Shown: positions 1-9,549 of the stretch, piece by piece
Numbering within the stretch: the first letter of the stretch is position 1
Layout of the letters: the number at the start of each line of letters is the position of its first letter
Assembly (NCBI GenBank): GCA_947501115.1
Contig: CANMVX010000003.1
Coordinates: forward strand, 79,136 to 143,135
Reading direction: 5' to 3'
DNA: 64,000 nt
DNA from: Haliscomenobacteraceae bacterium
GTDB taxonomy: Bacteria; Bacteroidota; Bacteroidia; Chitinophagales; Saprospiraceae
Made by a program: the position numbers and the translations under genes
The notes under the pieces: generated by a model
The model's input: the letters and a program-made list of their open reading frames with translations, nothing else
Databases searched by the model: none
Told to the model about the DNA's origin: nothing

Positions 1-2179
1 GAGAGGAAGTTGCAGTGTATGAATAGATTAAATTTTGAGGATCATACTGGGTGAGCGTTATTTCTCCTCCTTTTTGAGGATCAAAATTTCCTGCATAGCC
101 TTTGAACTCATTATCTAAAATAATGGCGACTTCCTGTGGATTAAAATTGTTCAGGGCAGCCATTTCTTCATTTGGTGTATTTACTTTGAGCAGCGTATCT
201 ACAAACCAGGCGGTTCCGCAAGCCAAAGGATTTTGAGAAACGGTTTGGTCTTGTTTGATGATATATTTAGCATTTAGCATATTAATCACATTTTGATTAT
301 TATTGCTTATTTGCTTTTCAATGATATCGTTGTATCTCATCAATTTGGCTGCATGATAGCCACCAATGGTATTGTGGTGGTAGCTGGTAGTAGAATTGTT
401 AAATACATTTACGGAGAGATCCAAAACCCTGTAATCGCCTCTACTTTTTTCATTTTGTTTAATCTGTTGGTCCACAGGTCTTTCTAATAGGGGAGTGTTT
501 ACCTGAGAAGAAGGTTGGAACTTATCTTTGCTTAGGTAACGGGCACCAATGCCCCAAACATCAAATAAAACAACTAATCCAATAGAAAGAATGGCTACAG
601 ATGGATTAAACCAATTTTTCATGAAAGCAAAAATGATGGAAGCTATACCAATAACAATTAGAAGTGATCTTATCGCATCGGCTCTGAAAAATGCTTTGCG
701 ATCTTGTATAAGGGTAGTCAGTAGTTGTGGTTGAAGCTGACCGTCACTTGCTCCTTGAAAACCAAAAAAGCTGGTACCAAACAGAATAAAAAACAAGAGA
801 ATTCCGCCAGTAATAAAAAATGCGTTTTTTAATGATTTTAATATTAACTCATTACTATATTTCCTGTAAATAATGCCATTTAAACCTAAGATTCCAAGAA
901 TTGGAAGGAATAGAGGGGTTATGGATAAAATAGAACTTGGTGCCCTGAATTTATTATAAAGAGGCAAATAATCAAAAAACAAGCTTTGTAGCATAGAAAA
1001 ATTCTTACCCATAGAGAGTAATGCGGTAAGAAGGAATGAGGTTAAAAGCCACCAGCGTAAGCTGCCTTTTTCCAAAAAAAAGCCAAGGAGAAATAAAAAT
1101 ATGACGGAGGCTCCTAAATAGTTAGGGCCACTGGTAAAGGGCAGGGCACCACAATAAAGGGGTAACTGCATATTTCCATTGGAACTTACCGCATTACCAC
1201 CGTTTTTCAAAAGGTTAAAAGTTTCTCCTTTGCTAACTTCTTCATTTGAGCTTCCACCAGCAGCGGATGGAATAAGCATGGACAGTACATCTTGAAAATT
1301 ATTACTCCACTGCATGGCATAGTCCCAGGTTAATCCATCGGTTGGTTTTTCAACTGAAGCTGCACCGGTTGATTGGATTTGTCCAACGCTTTCATTTTTT
1401 AAGATGGGTTCTCCTCTCAAAGTATCTTTAGAGTAGTCCAATGCGATGAAAACATTGGCTGAGGAGGCTGCAAGTGCTAAAGCGGCTCCAATAGTAACCG
1501 AAAAAGCAGTTTTAGCCAAATGATTGAAGTCCTTTTCCTTAATACTTTGCACAAGCCAGAATCCAGCTAAAATGACGCAGGATATTATAAAATAATAAGT
1601 CATTTGGGGGTGGTTTGCATACAAAGTACAGGCAGTTGCTATAGAAAAAAGTATGCCCCCTAATATATATTTTCTTTTAATGTAAAGTTGGAATAAACCG
1701 GCAAGTACCAGAGGATTAAAAACGATAGTACCTAATTTGGTGTTATGACCTGCTTCGAATAAGACAAAATTATTCGTAGTAAATCCAAAGGCGATGGCCC
1801 CAATAACTGAGAGATAGGGACTTATTCCCATGACGGTCATCAGGATATAAAAGGCTATCATTTGAGCTAAAAATACGCCCATAGGATAACTGAACTTTAA
1901 TTGTAAGTAGGTTGCCACCCAGTCCAGATAAAAACTATTCAGACTAATGCCAATCATGTAGGTAGGCATTCCTCCAAACATAGCATTTGTCCAAAAAAGA
2001 GGTTCTCCCTTTTCACTGGCATAATTACTAATCTCAACAGAAGCACCATTATATGATACAATATCTCCCTGAGTTATTTCCTTTCCTTGAAATTGAGGTA
2101 GAAAATAAATTAAGTTTACGAGTATTAAAATACTTAAACAAATGGCATGCGGCGTTAATACCTTCAAGTGCGTCTTCAT
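1..2179 (-). CDS. YfhO family membrane protein, 3' end beyond the window
   Basis: The minus-strand frame is open from an ATG at 2177-2179 to position 1, giving about 726 codons with no stop, so the gene continues past the left edge. The translation starts MKTHLKVLTP and has many hydrophobic helices separated by short loops, including segments reading TNAMFGGMPTYMIG and FEAGHNTKLG. This layout matches the large YfhO-type membrane proteins common in Bacteroidota, which resemble lipid-linked sugar transferases of the GT-C fold. The last visible 250 residues look soluble and extracytoplasmic. The substrate cannot be read from the sequence. It lies 67 bp downstream of the topoisomerase gene on the same strand and may be co-transcribed. 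The family call is by recognition of layout and motifs; no catalytic residue was verified. Confidence 0.8.
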   Translation of the reverse strand, partial: MKTHLKVLTPHAICLSILILVNLIYFLPQFQGKEITQGDIVSYNGASVEISNYASEKGEPLFWTNAMFGGMPTYMIGISLNSFYLDWVATYLQLKFSYPMGVFLAQMIAFYILMTVMGISPYLSVIGAIAFGFTTNNFVLFEAGHNTKLGTIVFNPLVLAGLFQLYIKRKYILGGILFSIATACTLYANHPQMTYYFIISCVILAGFWLVQSIKEKDFNHLAKTAFSVTIGAALALAASSANVFIALDYSKDTLRGEPILKNESVGQIQSTGAASVEKPTDGLTWDYAMQWSNNFQDVLSMLIPSAAGGSSNEEVSKGETFNLLKNGGNAVSSNGNMQLPLYCGALPFTSGPNYLGASVIFLFLLGFFLEKGSLRWWLLTSFLLTALLSMGKNFSMLQSLFFDYLPLYNKFRAPSSILSITPLFLPILGILGLNGIIYRKYSNELILKSLKNAFFITGGILLFFILFGTSFFGFQGASDGQLQPQLLTTLIQDRKAFFRADAIRSLLIVIGIASIIFAFMKNWFNPSVAILSIGLVVLFDVWGIGARYLSKDKFQPSSQVNTPLLERPVDQQIKQNEKSRGDYRVLDLSVNVFNNSTTSYHHNTIGGYHAAKLMRYNDIIEKQISNNNQNVINMLNAKYIIKQDQTVSQNPLACGTAWFVDTLLKVNTPNEEMAALNNFNPQEVAIILDNEFKGYAGNFDPQKGGEITLTQYDPQNLIYSYTATSS

Positions 2180-2246
2180 AAAAAAGGTTTAATTTTATCA
2201 AAAATACTAAGATTTGTCATATTACCTTAAAAATTAAGGCTTACCT

Positions 2247-4829
2247 CTAAAAAAGAGTTTGTTGTCCTTCTTCAACAATAGGCGGTTCTTCCGTATCAAG
2301 TGGTTCAATAACTTCAATTTCGCTTATTTTTTTGTCACTTAAGCGATTTCCAACGGCTTTCCACCCTTTAATATCGACAATGTCCGTTAACAACGCTTCT
2401 CCCTCTGATTTTTTATTCCCCACTTTAATTTGAAATTTAATTTTAGGGGAAGGTTCAACACTTAAAAAGAGCAGTTGAGATTCGGGATGATCGGTTAGAT
2501 AACTGAATCGTTGATCAGCTTGTGTCGTTTCTATGTGGAACCTTTTTACCATAGTCCAACCTTTATGCCCGTCATAATGAACCGCCGTAATGGTATCATC
2601 CGCCCGGTTACATTGGCCGATATATAGAAAATCGGCAGACTGAAATCTTTTGGTAATATCAAGTGGGGTAGTAATATAACTCCCATTTTTGTAAAGGATC
2701 AATAACTCGTCACCAGTATCGAATTCACCGAGGAATCGGCCTCTATTTTCTGTATTCAGTCTTCCGGAAACTTCGTCTAACCAAATTTTCAATGCGCCGA
2801 TGGTCGATCTTCCCGCTGCCTTTAACTTGATATTTCGTAATGGGTATTTTGTTAGCATATTTCCCTGTGAGGACCGTCCTTTTATGGCTAATTCCGCAAA
2901 ATTAAACTCAAACATTTTAATCTTTGCTTTACATCCAAGGCTTAGCTGAACCTGAATTACCTCCGCTTCACCATTAGGATTTACGGAAAAATAATGAAGT
3001 TTACTACCCTTTGTTTCCTGAGTAATTGGGTATTCCTTATCTCTCGTAATCGCCGTAACATTGAATCTTTTTACAAAAGATTTTGCACTTGATCCATCTG
3101 TATAAACGGCATTATATGTAGTTCGTTCGTCATTTTTCTTCCAAACGGCCACATGGATGATGTCCTTACCAACAAAAGTTTTTTCTGCAATACGTGTTAC
3201 CAGGAAATAACCATCATTTCTAAATACAATGATGTCATCAATATCGGAACAATCACTGATAAATTCATCTTTCTTAAGACCAAAACCAACAAAACCATCG
3301 GCTTTATTCGCATATAGTTTTGCGTTATTTGCTACGACCTCGGTAGCCGCGATGGCATCGAAAGTGATAATTTTTGTTTTTCGTTCCCTGCCTTTTCCGT
3401 ATTTGTCTAATAAGTTTGAATAATAGTTAATGGTATAATCTATTAAATGGGCGAGGTCAAAGCGCACTCTTTCCAAATCTTTTTCCAGCTGAGCAATAAA
3501 TTGATCTGCTTGAAAAGTGTTATATTTTGATATTCTTTTAATCTTAATTTCGGTCAAACGGGCAATATCATCTTGTGTAATAGATCTTAGCAATCTAAGT
3601 CGATGGTCCGACGGCTCAATGATCTCATGGGGCTCAACCACGTATTTTTTCAAACCTATGGCAATGGTTTCCAAAACAGCTTCCCAGGTTTCACATTCCT
3701 CGATATCGTGATAAATTCTATTTTCAATAAAAACTTTTTCCAGACTGGCGTGATGCCATTTTTCAAGTAATTCTTTTTCCTTTATTTCCAGTTCTAACTT
3801 AAGGAGTGCTTTGGTATGATCGACAGCAATGTCCAGTAAATCTTGAACCGAGAGGAAACGGGGTTTTTCATTTTGAATAATACATGCATTCGGCGCAATA
3901 GAAATCTCACAATCGGTAAATGCAAACAGTGCGTCAATAGTAACGTCCGGAGAAACGCCGGGAGCTAAATCGATGACAATTTCTACATTTTCTGCAGTAT
4001 TATCAACGACTTGTTTTATTTTAATTTTTCCTTTATCGCTTGCCTTTATAATACTTTCAATGAGGGTAGTGGTCGTAACGCCGAAGGGTAGTTCCCGGAC
4101 AATAAGAACGTTCTTATCTGTTTTTTCAATTTTAGCACGAACTTTTACTCTACTTCCTCTTTTACCTTGTTGATAATCAGTTATATCAATGAAACCACCC
4201 GTTTGAAAATCAGGATAAATAATTACTTCCTCGTTTTTCAATCTTTTGATAGCCGCATCAATGATTTCTATAAAATTATGAGGTAGAATTTTTGTGGAAA
4301 GACCGACGGCAATTCCCTCTGCTCCCTGCGCCAATAATAGTGGAAATTTCACAGGAAGATGAATTGGCTCTCTTTTTCTACCGTCGTAAGACAGTTGCCA
4401 TTCGGTGGTTTGCGGATTAAAAGCTATTTCAAGGGCGAATTTAGTGGGTCTTGCCTCAATATATCGGGAGGCAGCAGCCCCGTCTCCCGTAAGGATATTC
4501 CCCCAATTTCCTTGCGTATCTATGAGCAATTCCTTTTGCCCCATGTTCACTAAGGCATCTCCAATGGCAGCATCACCGTGAGGATGATATTGCATGGTTT
4601 GTCCAATAATATTGGCCACCTTATTATACCTGCCGTCATCCATCTCTTTCATGGCATGCAAAATTCTTCGTTGAACGGGTTTTAAGCCATCCAAGACTGC
4701 GGGCACCGCTCGCTCTAGAATCACATAAGACGCATAGTCAAGAAAATAATCCTGATACATACCTTGAAGGCTGACGATTTCATCGGGAGCCTCTGAATTT
4801 TCGGGTAGTTCAGGCGTTTGGTCGCTCAT
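2247..4829 (-). CDS. parC: DNA topoisomerase IV subunit A (ParC/GyrA family)
   Basis: This 860-residue type IIA topoisomerase A subunit cuts and rejoins DNA together with a ParE/GyrB partner that is not in the window. The breakage-reunion domain fills about the first 490 residues. The catalytic tyrosine is Y123 in AASRYIEARPTK, and the quinolone-pocket motif YHPHGDAAIGDALV starts at Y81. The C-terminal third is the DNA-wrapping region, but I see no clear GyrA-box (QRRGGKG), which together with the SRYIEARPTK signature favours topoisomerase IV over gyrase. The start ATG at 4829 leads into an acidic tail (MSDQTPELPE) before the conserved core, as in relatives. It is divergent from the gene at 4958, so the 4830-4957 gap should hold both promoters. 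Confidence 0.93.
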   Translation of the reverse strand: MSDQTPELPENSEAPDEIVSLQGMYQDYFLDYASYVILERAVPAVLDGLKPVQRRILHAMKEMDDGRYNKVANIIGQTMQYHPHGDAAIGDALVNMGQKELLIDTQGNWGNILTGDGAAASRYIEARPTKFALEIAFNPQTTEWQLSYDGRKREPIHLPVKFPLLLAQGAEGIAVGLSTKILPHNFIEIIDAAIKRLKNEEVIIYPDFQTGGFIDITDYQQGKRGSRVKVRAKIEKTDKNVLIVRELPFGVTTTTLIESIIKASDKGKIKIKQVVDNTAENVEIVIDLAPGVSPDVTIDALFAFTDCEISIAPNACIIQNEKPRFLSVQDLLDIAVDHTKALLKLELEIKEKELLEKWHHASLEKVFIENRIYHDIEECETWEAVLETIAIGLKKYVVEPHEIIEPSDHRLRLLRSITQDDIARLTEIKIKRISKYNTFQADQFIAQLEKDLERVRFDLAHLIDYTINYYSNLLDKYGKGRERKTKIITFDAIAATEVVANNAKLYANKADGFVGFGLKKDEFISDCSDIDDIIVFRNDGYFLVTRIAEKTFVGKDIIHVAVWKKNDERTTYNAVYTDGSSAKSFVKRFNVTAITRDKEYPITQETKGSKLHYFSVNPNGEAEVIQVQLSLGCKAKIKMFEFNFAELAIKGRSSQGNMLTKYPLRNIKLKAAGRSTIGALKIWLDEVSGRLNTENRGRFLGEFDTGDELLILYKNGSYITTPLDITKRFQSADFLYIGQCNRADDTITAVHYDGHKGWTMVKRFHIETTQADQRFSYLTDHPESQLLFLSVEPSPKIKFQIKVGNKKSEGEALLTDIVDIKGWKAVGNRLSDKKISEIEVIEPLDTEEPPIVEEGQQTLF

Positions 4830-4957
4830 ATTTTATTTCTTTTGAAAAGGCAAATATACAATTTATAAGCTATTTTAAGAATGGAGGAAACATTGAGGTG
4901 AAATGGATTGTTACGCCATCATGTTTCATAACATAACCCGAAGGATTGAAAAAATTA

Positions 4958-5488
4958 ATGAATCATACCGTCATTGAAAGAGATGACTCTTTTTTATTGG
5001 CCTACAGAGAGTGGTTTGATAGCTCAGCTTGCAAGGATAAATGTTCCTGGCTGATGAATCAATTTGAACTTTATAAATCTTTACCCAAAGAAGTTGATAA
5101 ATCTCTCCGATTTTTAATAAATCAAAGTAGCGTAGGTATTCATTGGAAGTTTACCGATACGGACACGCTTATGGAGGCCCAATTTTTTATGGAATTTTTC
5201 AGGGATCAAATCCAGTCCATCGGTTATCAGAAGCAGTTGGCCGACAAAAGAATCTTTGAAACTTCAAAGGGATTGGAAACAATTGAGAGATACTATTTAA
5301 AACCTCCCTTCAAGTTGGATGAAGCTGAAAAGAAGCAGCAACAATTTGGAAATATAATACTTAGTAGTACGCTGGTCAACGAGAAATATGTCGATTTTCA
5401 GTGCCTTTGCCACTTTTTTGTTGACAGGCAATACACTGAAGTCGAGCCAATTCAATATTTATTTGAAATCATATTGGAAAATGGGTAG
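4958..5488 (+). CDS. Hypothetical protein, about 177 residues
   Basis: I do not recognise the family. The protein is soluble, with no signal peptide or membrane segment, and rich in aromatic and charged residues (for example EFFRDQIQSIGYQKQL), suggesting a mostly helical cytosolic protein. I chose the ATG at 4958 (MNHTVIERDD); a TTG at 4946 would add four residues. It has its own transcription unit, divergent from the topoisomerase gene and convergent with the kinase/RapZ gene, whose end lies 17 bp away. Codon use resembles its neighbours. Confidence is for the gene being real, not for any function. Confidence 0.7.
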   Translation: MNHTVIERDDSFLLAYREWFDSSACKDKCSWLMNQFELYKSLPKEVDKSLRFLINQSSVGIHWKFTDTDTLMEAQFFMEFFRDQIQSIGYQKQLADKRIFETSKGLETIERYYLKPPFKLDEAEKKQQQFGNIILSSTLVNEKYVDFQCLCHFFVDRQYTEVEPIQYLFEIILENG

Positions 5489-5505
5489 GCTTTTATAATA
5501 GATAG

Positions 5506-6957
5506 TTAATTTTCCTTTGACCAGTTGGCCTGTTCTAAATGGTTAAGCGTTACCTCAATACCATATTTATCTTTCAGGTGGGCGGTTAATTGATCGGCAG
5601 CATAGACGGATCGGTGTTGCCCTCCGGTGCAGCCAAAATTTATCTCTAAATGGGTGAAACTTCTTTCCAGGTAATTTTCCACTGCTGCGTCAACTATTCT
5701 GTAAACGTTATTGAGGAAAGGCTCCATATCACTGAAATGTTTCAAGAAATTAATAACGGATTCATCCTTTCCCGATAATTTCTTGTAAGGTTCGTATCGA
5801 CCGGGATTATGTAAAAAGCGGCAATCAAAAACAAAGCCACCTCCATTTCCCGAACTCTCCACGGGTATTTGCCTTTTATGGTAGCTAAAACTATTTACAA
5901 AAACTTTCAATAAAGAATTTTCCCCTTTTGATTTGTCATAAGGATCATATTTCTGACTCTTTATTATGGCTTGTAAACAGCGGGTGATTTCAGGGAGGGC
6001 GAGCGGTATTTTACCTTCTTCGAGCAACCATTGTATGTTTTTCAGTCCGTAGGGAATGCTCAGCAAAAAATGTGCTTTTCTTTCATATATACCTCTGAAA
6101 CCATAAGCGCCAAGTACCTGAATGTTTCGCATTAAAACGTAACCATAGAAATAGGATAGGAAGGAATCGCGGTCTATATCGGTTAACTGAGAAGCGGTAT
6201 CTAAGTAATGTTGAATAAGAGATTCTCTGATATCGTTGGGAATATTTGCCTTAGCCTGGTACAAAAGGGAGGCTAGGTCATACTGTAATGCACCTTTTCT
6301 TCCTCCTTGATAATCAATAAAATAAGGATTTCCATTTCGGATTAGAATATTCCTTGACTGAAAATCACGGAACATAAAATATTCATTATCGGCTTGAAGC
6401 AGAAAATCGGCTAACTGGTGAAAATCTTTCTCCAGGGCAACCTCATCGAAACCTACCTGGCTGGGTAAAAGGAAATGGTATTTAAAATAGTTGAAATCCC
6501 AAAACATTGATTCTCTGTCAAAGGATTCCTTTGGAAAACAATAGGTATATTGAAGCTCTTTACTTCCATTAATCTGTAAATGAGCTAATTTTTCTACTAC
6601 CTTTTTGTACAATTGAACCAAAGAATCAGGAAACTGAAGTTGATTTTGAAGGAGGAAGCTGTAAAGGGTTGTGGAACCTAAATCTTCCTGGAGATACACT
6701 TTAGCGTCTAAATTTTCGGCATAAATGGCTGGAACTGGTAATTTTCTTTCGTGAAAATGCTTACTAAAATTTAAGAAAGCTAGACTTTCTTTGGCATGAG
6801 GGCTGTAGGTGCCAATAGCGACCTTATCATTTTTTTGTAACCGGTAATAAATTCTATCTGAACCGGAAGGGGCCAGGGGTAAAATAAGATCAGGTGGCAC
6901 ACCAGCCCAGGATTCGAACAATTCTGCGAGAGCCCATTCAGTTTTAGGTGATGCCAT
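5506..6957 (-). CDS. Fusion of APH/choline-kinase-like phosphotransferase and RapZ C-terminal domain
   Basis: This 483-residue protein has two parts. Residues about 1-320 are an aminoglycoside-phosphotransferase-fold kinase: the catalytic loop reads FRDFQSRNI (D198, N203) and the metal-binding aspartate is D215 in FIDYQGG, close to the AmgK group that phosphorylates N-acetylmuramate or GlcNAc at C1. Residues about 349-478 are the RapZ/YvcJ C-terminal domain, with the signature GCTGGQHRSV at 442-451. The Walker-type kinase domain that normally forms the N-terminus of RapZ is missing and replaced. In E. coli this C-terminal domain binds glucosamine-6-phosphate and acts as an adaptor for RNase E; the combination suggests a link between amino-sugar phosphorylation and sensing, which is inference. 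It follows obg by 24 bp on the same strand. Confidence 0.85.
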   Translation of the reverse strand: MASPKTEWALAELFESWAGVPPDLILPLAPSGSDRIYYRLQKNDKVAIGTYSPHAKESLAFLNFSKHFHERKLPVPAIYAENLDAKVYLQEDLGSTTLYSFLLQNQLQFPDSLVQLYKKVVEKLAHLQINGSKELQYTYCFPKESFDRESMFWDFNYFKYHFLLPSQVGFDEVALEKDFHQLADFLLQADNEYFMFRDFQSRNILIRNGNPYFIDYQGGRKGALQYDLASLLYQAKANIPNDIRESLIQHYLDTASQLTDIDRDSFLSYFYGYVLMRNIQVLGAYGFRGIYERKAHFLLSIPYGLKNIQWLLEEGKIPLALPEITRCLQAIIKSQKYDPYDKSKGENSLLKVFVNSFSYHKRQIPVESSGNGGGFVFDCRFLHNPGRYEPYKKLSGKDESVINFLKHFSDMEPFLNNVYRIVDAAVENYLERSFTHLEINFGCTGGQHRSVYAADQLTAHLKDKYGIEVTLNHLEQANWSKEN

Positions 6958-6981
6958 GGTTAAAATAGGGGGATAAGGGAG

Positions 6982-8199
6982 TTAATCGATAGGTTTTTCT
7001 TCTATAATTTCAGATTCTTTCTCTTCCCAATTTTCAAAATTCTTTGGATCTGGGAATCCTGAATCATCAAATTCATTCAATACAATAAAGTCATCTTCGT
7101 TATGACCTGAAGCCTGTCTATTATTCTTATTGGGTTTGAATTCTCTATGAGGAACGACAAGCACTTGTTTTTCGAGTTCCATAGGCTGAGCTTTTTGGTC
7201 TCTGATGGAAGAACTGATTTGACTCCAGATAAGATCTTTGAGCTTATCGATACCATAACCTGAGACCGCTGAAATAAAAACGACGGTAACATTTTCAGGT
7301 AATTCTGCTTTGATGAGAGAGATCAACTCCTCGTCTAAAAGGTCCGATTTAGTTATGGCTAATAATCGGGGTTTATCCAATAATTCTATATTGTATTTAG
7401 CCAGTTCATTTAGTAGAATATGGTACTGAGTTGCAATATTTTCCGCATCGGCAGGAACCATAAAAAGTAACGAGGCATTTCTTTCGATATGGCGTAAGAA
7501 CCTTACGCCCAATCCTTTACCTAAGTGAGCATCTTCGATAATGCCAGGAATATCGGCCATTACAAAGGAATGATTATCGCGGTAGGAAACGATACCAAGA
7601 TTTGGCACGAGGGTAGTGAAGGGATAATCTGCAATTTTTGGTTTTGCGGCAGATATAGCGGCAAGCAGGGTAGATTTACCGGCATTCGGGAATCCAACCA
7701 AACCGACATCGGCCAAAACTTTCAGTTCAAGTATTTTCCATTCCTCCAGGCCAGCTTCACCAGGTTGGGCATAACGAGGCGATTGATTTACGGGATTGCG
7801 AAAATGGTAATTACCTAAACCGCCTCTACCTCCAGGTGTGACAATTTTCTTTTCGCCATGGCGGGTAATTTCCGCTTCGATCTCATTGGTTTCCGCATTT
7901 TTCACTACGGTACCTAGTGGAACTTGTAATATTATATCCTTTCCATTGGCGCCATGCGCATTTTTATCACCACCATTTCCACCATTATCGCCGATAACAT
8001 GTTTTCGGTATTTCAAAGAAAGAAGCGTCCAAACATTTCTATTTCCTTCCAGAATGATATGCCCTCCTCTTCCGCCGTCACCACCATCGGGACCACCTTT
8101 GGCATTTAATTTATCTCTATAAAAATGTACGGCACCACCACCACCAGAACCGGAGCGACAACAAACACGCACGAAATCAACAAAATTTTGCTCAGCCAT
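6982..8199 (-). CDS. obg: GTPase Obg/CgtA
   Basis: Obg is an essential GTPase acting in 50S subunit assembly and stress control. The glycine-rich Obg fold covers residues 1-160 with the typical GGPDGGDGGRGG run near 35-46. The G domain follows: G1 GFPNAGKS at 169-176, switch YPFTTLVPN, G3 DIPG at 216-219, G4 TKSD at 283-286 and G5 SAVSG near 310. A variable acidic tail of about 70 residues follows; such tails differ between phyla. At 405 residues it is a usual length. It sits between adk, 21 bp upstream, and the kinase/RapZ fusion, probably in one operon. Confidence 0.96.
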   Translation of the reverse strand: MAEQNFVDFVRVCCRSGSGGGGAVHFYRDKLNAKGGPDGGDGGRGGHIILEGNRNVWTLLSLKYRKHVIGDNGGNGGDKNAHGANGKDIILQVPLGTVVKNAETNEIEAEITRHGEKKIVTPGGRGGLGNYHFRNPVNQSPRYAQPGEAGLEEWKILELKVLADVGLVGFPNAGKSTLLAAISAAKPKIADYPFTTLVPNLGIVSYRDNHSFVMADIPGIIEDAHLGKGLGVRFLRHIERNASLLFMVPADAENIATQYHILLNELAKYNIELLDKPRLLAITKSDLLDEELISLIKAELPENVTVVFISAVSGYGIDKLKDLIWSQISSSIRDQKAQPMELEKQVLVVPHREFKPNKNNRQASGHNEDDFIVLNEFDDSGFPDPKNFENWEEKESEIIEEKPID

Positions 8200-8220
8200 A
8201 AGAGGTTTAGGGTAAAATAT

Positions 8221-8796
8221 TTAAGTTGTTTCGTCATAAGAACGACACAACGCTTCGAATATATGTTGAATGGTACCAATTCCGTCCATTTTAAAAGCTT
8301 TTCCTTTTTCGGCGTAATATCCAAATACAGGCATAGTTTCCGACTTATAAACGTCTATTCTATGTTGAATAATAGCAGGATCATTGTCGTCTGATCTACC
8401 TGAAGACTGCCCCCGTGATAAAATGCGGGATATGATTTCCTGGTCGGCCACTTCGAGCATCAGAAGGCGATGAATATCTTGATTTAACGAGGAAAGAAGT
8501 TCGTCTAAAGCCTCACATTGAGCTATATTTCTTGGAAAACCGTCGAAAATATATCCAGGTACATCCGGATTTGAAATGACGCGATTTCGCAACATACCAA
8601 TGGTTACCTCATCGGGAACCAACTGACCTTTAGCGATATAATTCTTTGCCTCAATACCTAAAGGGGTATCCTGGCTCATTTCACTTCTAAACAAATCTCC
8701 CGTAGAAATATGTAACAAGCCATACTTTTCGACCAACTTAGCCGCCTGGGTCCCTTTTCCTGAGCCTGGAGGACCAAACAAGATTAGATTTTTCAT
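8221..8796 (-). CDS. adk: Adenylate kinase
   Basis: This 191-residue cytosolic enzyme interconverts ATP plus AMP and two ADP. The P-loop GPPGSGKGT is at residues 8-16, the AMP-binding segment STGDLFR at 31-37, and FDGFPRN at 84-90. The lid is the short form without the four-cysteine zinc site (RGQSSGRSDDNDP), the common layout in Bacteroidota. Linkage to obg is frequent in this phylum. The gene upstream ends 59 bp away. Confidence 0.96.
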   Translation of the reverse strand: MKNLILFGPPGSGKGTQAAKLVEKYGLLHISTGDLFRSEMSQDTPLGIEAKNYIAKGQLVPDEVTIGMLRNRVISNPDVPGYIFDGFPRNIAQCEALDELLSSLNQDIHRLLMLEVADQEIISRILSRGQSSGRSDDNDPAIIQHRIDVYKSETMPVFGYYAEKGKAFKMDGIGTIQHIFEALCRSYDETT

Positions 8797-8855
8797 GCGT
8801 AAAATTTAAAATACTCAAATTACCTTCTTCAGGTGGTTTCAATAACTCGTTGGTT

Positions 8856-9509
8856 TTATTGGTTGGTTAGTACCGTTGACTTCCACTTAGGCATTATAGC
8901 TAAAGTGGGAAGTAAATTAATTTTTTCAAAAGGCTGGCGATCCTGAATGGGTGGATCTTCTGATCCAGCGATGATATCGGCTGTTAATAAGGGTTCCTGT
9001 AAAATACTATCTACTGGTGCGGTATAATTTCTGGCACCTGGCAGAACATTTCGAACCGATTTATATTTTGACCTCCAATAATTGGAGGTGGCCAGATTAT
9101 CTATTCTCAATCCGCCGTGTGAGGTGCTATGGATGATAAAAATGGAGTCTTTAATAACCTTACAAACTAAAGCAACGTGAAAAACTCTTCCCCGTTTCGA
9201 ACGACGAAAAAACATTAAATCACCAGGAATGGCATTTTTTAAAAGTATTTTGTCGCCTTGTAAAGATTGAGCGGAGGAAGAAGGAGAGAGTTGTATGCCG
9301 AATTTTTTAAAAACATACATTGTGAAGCCAGAGCAGTCGAACCCTCCTCTTGCAGGGCTTCTGCTGGCATAACGATAGGGTAGTCCTATGAAGTTTTTTG
9401 AAAATAAAACGATACTATCTCTGGAAATCAATACTGAGTCAGTCGCCAGGGAAGCATTTAGCCTGGTCAGTGAGGATAAAAAAAGCGTTAAAAGTAAAAG
9501 ATTTCTCAT
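8856..9509 (-). CDS. C40 NlpC/P60 family cell-wall peptidase, exported
   Basis: The protein is predicted to cleave gamma-D-glutamyl-diaminopimelate type bonds in peptidoglycan. I chose the ATG at 9507-9509 because it begins a clean signal peptide, MRNLLLLTLFLSSLTRLNA; a longer frame starts at 9557 and overlaps the next gene by 8 bp, adding a basic RRR stretch. With the chosen start the catalytic cysteine is C59 in GGFDCSGF, the histidine is H111 in FHVALV, and the third polar residue is in IIHSTSHGG. The 217-residue length with a C-terminal tail of about 70 residues after the domain fits small secreted members. The tail has no recognised domain. Confidence 0.9.
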   Translation of the reverse strand: MRNLLLLTLFLSSLTRLNASLATDSVLISRDSIVLFSKNFIGLPYRYASRSPARGGFDCSGFTMYVFKKFGIQLSPSSSAQSLQGDKILLKNAIPGDLMFFRRSKRGRVFHVALVCKVIKDSIFIIHSTSHGGLRIDNLATSNYWRSKYKSVRNVLPGARNYTAPVDSILQEPLLTADIIAGSEDPPIQDRQPFEKINLLPTLAIMPKWKSTVLTNQ

Positions 9510-9549
9510 ATAAAGGTTCCGAAAAGGCAAAGATAACAAATTCCTTCGT

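Noticed and set aside
293..734. Two short plus-strand open frames near the left end
   Set aside because: They lie opposite the continuous YfhO reading frame and have no features of their own.
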